Assembly (NCBI RefSeq): GCF_000142905.1
Contig: NW_013657676.1
Location: 600,085 to 664,084, forward strand
Direction: 5' to 3'
DNA length: 64,000 bases
From: Thecamonas trahens ATCC 50062
Lineage: Eukaryota; Apusozoa; Apusomonadida; Apusomonadidae
The translations under genes were made by a program, and so were the position numbers. Below are positions 57,498 through 64,000 of this stretch, piece after piece. Each line of letters opens with the position of its first letter. Position 1 is the first letter of the stretch. A model generated the notes under the pieces. That model made no database searches. It saw only the letters and a list, made by a program, of their open reading frames with translations, and was not told the origin of the DNA.

Positions 57498-60400
57498 CTA
57501 CGATGGGAGCGGGTGATGGCGCTTGGACGACTGCTCGGTGGAGGAGGAAAAGTCCTCGAGATCGGTAAAGTGCTGCGACTGAAAGGCGGCGCGGTAGTCG
57601 TCGAGAGTGGCAGGTTCCATGGCCTTTGCGATTTTCTCGGCGGCGGGCTGGATGAGCGGAAAGTAGCGGGCAGCCCAGATGGAGGCGAGGACCGGGCCGA
57701 CGCCCTCGACGGCAGCAAAGGCGTCGTCGGTCGTCGGGAGGAGGTTGGCAAAGAGGTCGATTTCCTTGGAGTGGAACTGGCGCGGGAAGTTCTTGGCAAA
57801 GTTGTCGGTGAGGGTGGTGAGGTTCGCGATGAGCTCTGCGCGAAGGTCGAGGACCTCGCTGGGTAGGGCGGCCGAGTTTGAGTGTCGGCGACGCATGATG
57901 GGGCGATTGGTAGCGACGGCAGCGACCTTGTAGGCGGAAGCCATGGGTACGGAAGAAGCGGCACGGGCGGCGGCGACAGCAGCATGATCGGTGGGGAGGG
58001 CTTGCGGTGTCGGGCGGGTGCGCGAGTTGGGGGTAGGCCGGTTACGCGACGACGATGAGGCCGAGCGCTGGCGCTTGCGCGACGAGGCCGACGAGGCCTT
58101 GTCAGCGACGGCGATGATCATGGGGCCGGTGTGGCCATCGAGAAAAGCGTTGGCCTTGGAGCCGGGCTGGATGTAGGTGGAGACGCCACGATGAGGCCCC
58201 GGGCGCGACTTGGAAAACTCTGAGAGGACACCGTCGAGGATGAGGTGCTGGACGATGCGGTTGATGTTGTCGCGATCAAGGCCGCGGCCAGCGCCAGCTT
58301 GAGCGAGTCGGGTGAGGCCTGCGGTGACCAAAGGTTTCGAAGAAGAGCCGTAGTAGCAGGCAGCGACCTGAGTGGCGGTGACGGGTCGATGAAGCTCTTT
58401 GCACGCGGTTTTGACGAGGGTGACAAGGTTGCGGGCGTGCTTTGTGACGTCGACCTTGGCAAAGATGGCAGACGAGGCGCAGTTGTCACAGGTTGAAGCG
58501 CACTTTGCAGGGTCAAAGGTACGGCCAAAGTGGGCGAGCTGGAGGAAGCGGCGGCAGTCGACCTTGTTCAAGCAGTAGCGGACGACGTGGGCAATCTTGG
58601 ACTTTTCCTCGCGCTTCTGGACCCACGAGGTCTCGGTGTTGCGATCGATGAGGGACTCGATGCGGGTCTTGTCCTTGTAGGAAAAGTAGACGAGACAGTG
58701 GGCGTCGAGGCCGTCGCGGCCGGCGCGGCCGGCCTCCTGGAAGAGACCCTCCATGGACTTGGGCATGGTGTAGTGGACAACAAAGCGGACGTCGGGCTTG
58801 TTGATGCCCATGCCAAAGGCGATGGTGGCGACGATGACCTTGACGCGTCCGTCCATCCACTTGTTCTGGACGTTCTGGCGGGCGCTAGGGTCGAGGCCGG
58901 CGTGGTAGTGCAGGGCCGGGATGCGGGCGGCGTAGAGCTGGCGCGCGACGTCTTCGCACTCGCGACGAGAAAAGCCGTAGACAATGCCGGCCTTGTTGTG
59001 GAACTTGGTGCGGATGAAGGCTACGATGTCCTTGACGGTGGCTTTGCTGGTCTTGGGACGGACCTCGTAGAAGAGGTTGGGCCGGTTCATGGACTGGGTA
59101 AAGTGCTGGTAGTTTGCGGAGAGGCCGAGGTTCTTGATGATGTCGATGGCGACGGGCGGAGTGGCGGTGGCAGTCAGGGCCATGACCGTGACGTTGGGGA
59201 ACGAGTTTTTGAAGATGTTGAGCGAGAGGTAGTCGCTGCGAAAGTCGTGGCCCCACTGCGAGACACAGTGGCACTCATCGACGACGACGAGAGAAAAGTT
59301 GCCGCGGTCGTTGCAGCGGGCGAGCGCGCCCTTGAGCGCGTCGGACGCGGTGACCATTTCCGGGGTGGTGAACACAATCTTGGTCTGCGGCGAGCCCGAG
59401 GCGATGTCACTGAGGGTGGCGCGGCGTTGATCGTCGGAAGCGCAGCCGGCGAGAACGCCGACGCGGACGTTGCGGCCGTCGAGAGCGGAAGCCTGATCAG
59501 CAATGAGGGCAATGAGCGGTGAGATGACGACGGTTAGGCCGGGAAGGGCAAGGGCCGCGACTTGGTAGCAGAGCGACTTGCCGCCGCCGGTGGGCATGAG
59601 GACGAGGGTGTCATGACCGGCCATGGTGGCGTTGATGACCTCGCGCTGGGTGTCACGGAACTTGCGGTGGCCAAAGACGTTGTAGTTGATCTCGTCGATG
59701 CGTTTGGTCCATTCAAAGGCATTGCCGGCCCAGCGCTTGCGTGACTCGGCGGCGAGCCTGTCGAGATCCTCGTGGGAGGGGATGGCGGCAGGCTGGGGTG
59801 GGGCGTGGTGGGTAAGGCTCTGGCCGCCGGGCATGGCTTGCATGGGCACCGCCGGGACTTGCGCGTGCATGGCGGGTATAGCCGGCATCGAGCGCGCAGG
59901 AACCGGAGGAGGAGCGGGCGAAGGAGCATGGGCTAAGGCGGCGACGTCCATGGAAGTCGACGCGAGCTTGGCGGCAACGCGGTCACGAACAGCGGCGAGG
60001 TCACTGCAGAGCTGACGAATCTCAGTCCGCAGAAACTTGGCCTCGGGATCATCGCTATGGAGGGTGTCGCCGAGCCTGGCGCGGAGGAACATGGCTTCGG
60101 TGTCGATCTGCGTGAGATTGGTCTCGAGTTCGGCGCGCGAGGCGCTCGCGCGGGGCAGGGTGATGAGCTGTGACATTGGCAAGCGTGTAGTGGCAGCGGC
60201 CGGAGGCGGCGACGGCGGCGGGACGGCAGCGTGGTGCGGAGGTGCGGCGGGACGCGGGATGTGGCGGGGTGGCGAGTCGAGCAGCATCGGGTGCGGGCGG
60301 GAGGGCGGAGGCGGGTGGATGGTGGACTGGCCCTGCGGGGCGATGAGAGCGTCAAAGTCGAGCGTGGCGAGGTGCTGATCCAGCATGTCCTGCGACGAGC

Positions 60401-60860
60401 GGATGTCTTCGAGGTGCTGGGCCTTTTCGCGCTGGGCAGCAGTGAGGTCGGCGTCGATGTCGTCGATGAGGATAGGCTCGTCGAGCGCAAAGCCGATGTC
60501 ATTGAGCTCTTGGGCGTAGCGAGCGGTGAGCTCCTCGCGCGAAGTGTGACTCTGCGGGCGCGGCGGTTGCGGGGGCGGGGTGGGCAGTGGCTGTGGCTGG
60601 TATGACTGGACCGGCAGCGGAGGCGGCGGCGGACGACGCTGGAGTGGAGCACGGCCAGAGAACTTGCGTGGTGGTGGGAGGGCGTTTGCGTCTCGGAAGG
60701 AGATGGGCGAGTCGTGGGCGCGTGCGGCGAGGGCGCTCTCAGCGTGAGTGGGACGAGCATGCGACAGGCGGGCGTAGAGACCAGTCACCTTGTCAGCCGC
60801 GAGCATGGCCACCTTGAGCTCTTTGAGTGTGGCGGGGAGGTTGTTTTGTGGGCGTGGCAT
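57498..60860 (-). CDS. RecQ-family DNA helicase (BLM/Sgs1 type)
   Basis: An ATP-dependent 3'-5' helicase for recombination and repair, 1120 aa from ATG 60860. The first 390 residues are Pro/Ala-rich with short acidic and coiled parts. The helicase core has motif 0 FGHRKFRDTQREVI, Walker A MPTGGGKSLCYQ (near 425), VVVDECHCVSQWGHDFR (DECH, near 528), MALTATATPP, GIVYGFSRRECE, TIAFGMGINKPDVRFV and QEAGRAGRDG. The RQC part follows with zinc cysteines (CRRFLQLAHF, CASTCDNC). The linker before the C-terminus is basic, and the last 120 residues may be an HRDC-like helical domain (GVGPVLASIWAARYFP). A single intact frame, so no lost base here. Confidence 0.92.
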   Translation of the reverse strand: MPRPQNNLPATLKELKVAMLAADKVTGLYARLSHARPTHAESALAARAHDSPISFRDANALPPPRKFSGRAPLQRRPPPPPLPVQSYQPQPLPTPPPQPPRPQSHTSREELTARYAQELNDIGFALDEPILIDDIDADLTAAQREKAQHLEDIRSSQDMLDQHLATLDFDALIAPQGQSTIHPPPPSRPHPMLLDSPPRHIPRPAAPPHHAAVPPPSPPPAAATTRLPMSQLITLPRASASRAELETNLTQIDTEAMFLRARLGDTLHSDDPEAKFLRTEIRQLCSDLAAVRDRVAAKLASTSMDVAALAHAPSPAPPPVPARSMPAIPAMHAQVPAVPMQAMPGGQSLTHHAPPQPAAIPSHEDLDRLAAESRKRWAGNAFEWTKRIDEINYNVFGHRKFRDTQREVINATMAGHDTLVLMPTGGGKSLCYQVAALALPGLTVVISPLIALIADQASALDGRNVRVGVLAGCASDDQRRATLSDIASGSPQTKIVFTTPEMVTASDALKGALARCNDRGNFSLVVVDECHCVSQWGHDFRSDYLSLNIFKNSFPNVTVMALTATATPPVAIDIIKNLGLSANYQHFTQSMNRPNLFYEVRPKTSKATVKDIVAFIRTKFHNKAGIVYGFSRRECEDVARQLYAARIPALHYHAGLDPSARQNVQNKWMDGRVKVIVATIAFGMGINKPDVRFVVHYTMPKSMEGLFQEAGRAGRDGLDAHCLVYFSYKDKTRIESLIDRNTETSWVQKREEKSKIAHVVRYCLNKVDCRRFLQLAHFGRTFDPAKCASTCDNCASSAIFAKVDVTKHARNLVTLVKTACKELHRPVTATQVAACYYGSSSKPLVTAGLTRLAQAGAGRGLDRDNINRIVQHLILDGVLSEFSKSRPGPHRGVSTYIQPGSKANAFLDGHTGPMIIAVADKASSASSRKRQRSASSSSRNRPTPNSRTRPTPQALPTDHAAVAAARAASSVPMASAYKVAAVATNRPIMRRRHSNSAALPSEVLDLRAELIANLTTLTDNFAKNFPRQFHSKEIDLFANLLPTTDDAFAAVEGVGPVLASIWAARYFPLIQPAAEKIAKAMEPATLDDYRAAFQSQHFTDLEDFSSSTEQSSKRHHPLPS

Positions 60861-61114
60861 GGTGGGGTGAGCTGGGGTGGGCTGGGGTGGGGGTTGGGGG
60901 GGTGGGGTGGAAGAGAGCGGTGGTGACGGCGGGAGCAAAAAGGTCGTAGTTTTCATTGGCATGGGATGGGGGTACACAAAATGGCCGAGTGTGTCGTCGA
61001 CGGCGAGACTCGATGTGGCTTCGGCGTACTTGGGTAGGGGAGCTAGGGAGCTGAGGTTGCAACTTGACTCGGAGGGAGTGGCGCAGCGTGTGTTGTTAGA
61101 GACGGGGTGTGGTA
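60861..61114. promoter_or_regulatory. Divergent promoter region of RecQ and LpxD-like genes
   Basis: These 254 bp contain GGGGTGG-type repeats on the RecQ side (60880-60910) and a more mixed sequence towards the LpxD-like ATG. The frame of RecQ stays open across to 60977 but this is Pro-rich and not conserved-looking. Confidence 0.45.
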
Positions 61115-61870
61115 ATGCTAGCTCGGTTGGGAGTTTGGCGAGCTGTCCGTATTGGCGTGAGGCGGAGGATGGTGGCGGCGGGTGCGGTCGGCGCGCGGGC
61201 GATGGCGGCGGCGGCGTGGATAGATGAGACGGCGGTAGTCGGCGCTGGGGTTCAGGTGCATCCGTCTGCGGTCATCGGGCCGGGAGTCGTGGTGGGAGAT
61301 GGTGCAGTGATCGGGCCTGGAGTGGTGATCGAAAACGCGACTCTCGGCGAGCGGGTGATGGTCGAAGCCGGGACAGTGATCGGAGCGCGCGGGTTTGGGT
61401 ATCTTCCGCGGGTGGAGGGGGTGGAGGGCGAGGGCGATGCGTGGACGGTGTACAAGCCACAAGAGCTGAGCGTAGTGGTCGGCGATGATGTGCATCTCGG
61501 CGCCAATGTGACGGTCGACCGCGGGTCGTGGCGCGAGACCGAGATCAGGAGCGGGAGCAAGCTTGACAACGGCGTGCACGTGGGGCACAACGTGGTGATC
61601 GGCGAGGGGACGCTCATTGCGGCGCAGAGTGGCATTGCTGGCTCGTGCACGATCGGGCGGGAAGTGCTGTTGGGCGGACAAGTCGGAATAGCACAGCATC
61701 TGGTGGTGGCCGATGGGGTGAGGGTGGCGGGCAAGTCAGGGGTGCTGAGCGACTTGTTGGAGGCTGGCGCGGCGTACGGCGGGTACCCGGCAGTGCGGAT
61801 CCGCGAGTTCCACCGGATGCATGCGATGGCTAAGCGGGGAGTGGAGCGGACAGGCGGAGGGAGCGAGTAA
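61115..61870 (+). CDS. lpxD: LpxD-like UDP-3-O-acylglucosamine N-acyltransferase (hexapeptide repeats)
   Basis: A left-handed beta-helix protein of 251 aa from ATG 61115. In bacteria LpxD adds the third acyl chain in lipid A synthesis, and plants carry a mitochondrial version. Hexapeptide repeats (VIGPGVVVGDGAVIGPG) lead into GANVTVDRG, KLDNGVHVGHNVVIG with the catalytic His, and GSCTIGREVLLGGQVGIAQHL, then YPAVRIREFHRM, all LpxD marks. The first 30 residues (MLARLGVWRAVRIGVRRRM) are Arg-rich without acids, like a mitochondrial signal. The bacterial N-terminal UDP-binding domain is missing. Ends 19 nt before the mTERF stop. LpxA is less likely because of the DRG and QVGIA patterns. Confidence 0.82.
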   Translation: MLARLGVWRAVRIGVRRRMVAAGAVGARAMAAAAWIDETAVVGAGVQVHPSAVIGPGVVVGDGAVIGPGVVIENATLGERVMVEAGTVIGARGFGYLPRVEGVEGEGDAWTVYKPQELSVVVGDDVHLGANVTVDRGSWRETEIRSGSKLDNGVHVGHNVVIGEGTLIAAQSGIAGSCTIGREVLLGGQVGIAQHLVVADGVRVAGKSGVLSDLLEAGAAYGGYPAVRIREFHRMHAMAKRGVERTGGGSE

Positions 61871-61889
61871 CATGATTTCATGCGGTGGG

Positions 61890-63275
61890 CTACTGCGGAG
61901 TGGAGCTGGCCTTGCTGGCCTTGCGCTGAGCACGGGCGATGCGCTTGTCGAGCTGAGCATCTGTGGGTGTGAGGACTGGGCCGAGTTTCAGCGCACCGTC
62001 GCAGACAATGGCGTCCGGCTTGCCAAAGACCCCGGCGCGAGCAAGGCTCGGGTCGGCGAAGCGGGCGAGACGGGCGTGGACCCGCGGGAGCGAGTAGGAG
62101 AACAGGCGCGGGCCAGCAGTGATGGTGGCGGCGAGGTCGATGGCCGGCGGGCTCGACGCCACACTCAGCGGGTGGTCGTCGGGGAGGGCCGGAAGCACGC
62201 GGGTGACAAAGGCAGTAAGGACGTCAACCTTGGCCTTGATGTTCGACTCGAGCGAGTAGCCGAGGAGCGGCGGAAAGTCGAGGACAAGGTCGCGGAGCTG
62301 GTCGGGCGAGAGGCCGAGGGTATCGGTAAAGTATGCGGCCTTGGGCTTAAGGTTTGTCTCGACGGAGAGGCCAAGGGTGCGCGGATAGAGGGTGAGGAGG
62401 CGCTTGAGGTCGGGATGCGGGACGCCCCACTCGTCGGCAAAGTACTGCATGGTGGGAATGACATTACGCTCGACCGAGTAGCCGAGAGCTTGCGGAAAGT
62501 GAACAGCCATGCGGCGCATGTCCGCTTGGGACATGCCGAGACCGGCAACCGGGCCCGGCGGACCTTCCGACGGCAGGCCCGAGCAGAAGGAGACCCAGGG
62601 CCGGAGGTGGTCCTCGACAGAGCGGCCCATGATGTTCGGGTTCGACGAGAGCACGCGGGTCTGCTCAGCGACGGTGAGGCCCAAGTCCGAGGCGAGGAAG
62701 GCGAGTTTGGCAGCAACAGTGGCGGCAGGCATGGAAAAGAGCTGCGGGTAGGTCTTGACCATGCGCGCAACGACGTCCCGCGAGAGGCCGCGTGCCTCGA
62801 GCTCGGCGACACGCGGGCGAAGACGCTCCTCCAGCGAGTAGCCGAGAACAAGAGGAAAGCGAGTAACGGCGACACCAACGTCCGGTAGCGAGAGGCCCAG
62901 ATACGAGGCAAGCCACTCGACCTTGGGCTTGACCGTATGCTCGAGCTCGTAGCCGAGGAGCGGCGGCGCAGCAGCAACCAGAGCGCGGAGCTTGGCAGTA
63001 TGCAGGTTGAGCGAGTCCCGGAGATAGTCAATGCGATTGACCAAGGCAGTTGGCTCAGCCTTGGCCAGAGCAGGACGCGCAGTGACAGCCGCAGCAACCT
63101 CGTCGACAGACATGCCTAGGTGGGAGATGAGGACCTCGCCGACACGGGCGGCGGCAGCCTCGTCGTCGGCCTCGCGGGAAGCTGCCGAGAACAGCCGCGG
63201 GCTGAGAGTGAGACCGGAGCAAAGACCGGGAGCACGTGGCATCGACCGCAACCATAGGCGAGTGAGGCCGAGCAT
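61890..63275 (-). CDS. mTERF-family mitochondrial transcription/translation regulator
   Basis: The product has 461 aa from ATG 63275, with MLGLTRLWLRSMPRAPG as a clear targeting start; an in-frame ATG at 63437 is less apt. About eight MTERF repeats of 30-35 residues can be seen, each with a Pro at the helix turn: PPLLGYELEHTVKPKVEWL, FPLVLGYSLEERLRPRV, YPQLFSMPAATVAAKL, NPNIMGRSVEDHL, FPQALGYSVERNV, YPRTLGLSVETNLKPKA and FPPLLGYSLESNIKAKV. This solenoid binds nucleic acid in mitochondria (transcription termination, rRNA or ribosome work). Its C-terminus is basic (RIARAQRKASKAS). It is convergent with the LpxD-like gene. Confidence 0.88.
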   Translation of the reverse strand: MLGLTRLWLRSMPRAPGLCSGLTLSPRLFSAASREADDEAAAARVGEVLISHLGMSVDEVAAAVTARPALAKAEPTALVNRIDYLRDSLNLHTAKLRALVAAAPPLLGYELEHTVKPKVEWLASYLGLSLPDVGVAVTRFPLVLGYSLEERLRPRVAELEARGLSRDVVARMVKTYPQLFSMPAATVAAKLAFLASDLGLTVAEQTRVLSSNPNIMGRSVEDHLRPWVSFCSGLPSEGPPGPVAGLGMSQADMRRMAVHFPQALGYSVERNVIPTMQYFADEWGVPHPDLKRLLTLYPRTLGLSVETNLKPKAAYFTDTLGLSPDQLRDLVLDFPPLLGYSLESNIKAKVDVLTAFVTRVLPALPDDHPLSVASSPPAIDLAATITAGPRLFSYSLPRVHARLARFADPSLARAGVFGKPDAIVCDGALKLGPVLTPTDAQLDKRIARAQRKASKASSTPQ

Positions 63276-64000
63276 GGAGTCCAGGGCGTGGGGTGCGGGG
63301 AGAGGCGTGGGGGTGGCTGGGGGTCGGGCGGCGGATGCGGTGAGATGGGCTCTGACTCTGCCGCAAGCAGCAAACAACTGGCGCAAACTGATGTCGATGG
63401 CGGGGAGTATTCGGCGCAACTTCGATTGAAGAGGCATTGTCTGCGGACGGATCGGCAGGTTAGCGAGCGCTCCTTGTCGTCCATCTCGCCGTGCCCGTTG
63501 TCGTCGTCAGTGCCCCATTGGCAACCCGGTCGGACTGGGCCCGGTCAGTCATAGGGGGAGAGCCTTGTCCTCGCCCAGCCAGACTTGGGCCCGGTCTTGA
63601 TCAGCAGCGACGCAGGCGGGCGGCCGTAGCTGATGGCGTGGGCCCAGGCAGTTGTGGGCTGCGGGGCAGGTGGAGCAAGGGAAGGCTTGGGCCAGGCCAT
63701 GGTCATGGCTGGTTCATCGTCAGTCGGTGTCGATGTCGGTGAGGGGCGGGGGGGGGGGGGGGGGGGGAGTGGGAGCGGATGGGGTCGGCGGGCGGCGGGC
63801 GGCGGCTGGCGGCGGGTGGTCGGCGAAGCAGGGGCAGCAGAGGGGGCGGGATTGGGGCTGGTTGGGTGGCTTCAGATTGGTCTTGGTTGGTAGATCAGCA
63901 GCATGACTGGTGATAGTTAAGGGATAGCGGTGTCGGGGTCGGGGATGATGATGGGGGTGACGTAGAGCGGGAAGACGAGGAGGAGTGAGGGAGGGAAGGA
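63276..64000. other. Region upstream of mTERF; no gene supported
   Basis: The region starts with the mTERF 5' side (in-frame but low-complexity to 63437), then GGGCCCGGTC repeated at 63537 and 63588, and a G run at 63748-63767. The + strand is GC-rich throughout. Short plus-strand frames run across it but lack family motifs and conserved composition. The start of another gene may lie beyond the window edge. Confidence 0.5.
63748..63767. repeat. Poly-G tract near the window end
   Basis: A run of 20 G on the + strand in otherwise G-rich sequence upstream of mTERF. Confidence 0.9.

Noticed and set aside
1-64000. tRNA, rRNA, CRISPR arrays or viral genes
   Set aside because: No cloverleaf with A and B boxes, rRNA core, spaced repeats or capsid/polymerase motif was seen. 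Repeats are microsatellites, homopolymers and one dispersed pair.

Overview
The window is nuclear DNA from a GC-rich protist. It carries spliceosomal introns and eukaryote-only protein families: CENP-I, MIOS, NUP37, XRN1, ORC1 and three-C1 diacylglycerol kinase. TAA, TAG and TGA are all used as stops, so the code looks standard. The mix of unikont-type genes (CARMIL-like, MIOS, SETD9-like) with bacterial-type ones (LpxD-like, YeeE/YedE-like) makes me suspect an apusomonad such as Thecamonas. That is inference and I could not search a database.

Layout. 0-8.3 kb: end of ORC1 (+), a decayed repeat, a 67-aa two-exon gene (+), then a KEN-box nuclear-type protein, a diacylglycerol kinase and CENP-I (all -). 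8.6-17.8 kb: a Spinster-type MFS carrier (+), a Cys-rich secreted protein (-) and XRN1 (-), whose first intron holds a 100-N assembly gap and a decayed DEP fragment. 17.9-25.6 kb: second repeat copy, a type II membrane glycosyltransferase-like protein (+), then SETD9-like, ABCD4-like, NUP37 and YeeE/YedE-like genes (-). 26-36 kb: an NPxY-repeat membrane protein (+), MIOS (-), a possible HAUS7 (+) and a PH-domain protein (+). 36-40 kb: ISCA2, an HLH protein and cytochrome c heme lyase (-). 41-53.5 kb: CARMIL-like, DHCR7, FARSB, a DSC3-like protein and CMSS1 (+), with mitochondrial bL33 (-) between the last two. 53.5-63.4 kb: a DEP-C2-RapGAP-CNH protein and a RecQ helicase (-), LpxD-like (+) and mTERF (-).

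There are no operons, and neighbours mostly share no pathway. Several products are mitochondrial or probably so: ISCA2, heme lyase, bL33m, mTERF and LpxD-like. Genes are packed tightly, with convergent stops as little as 2 nt apart.

Introns are few and mostly close to the start codon. I rebuilt ten of them from conserved protein motifs or codon phase, and eight have a GTACG donor instead of GTAAG/GTGAG. Seven apparent one-base losses, all of the same sign, break otherwise conserved genes next to short G/C runs. They look like assembly undercalls but deserve an RNA check. Long G/C homopolymers and CA/TG microsatellites fill introns and 5' flanks.
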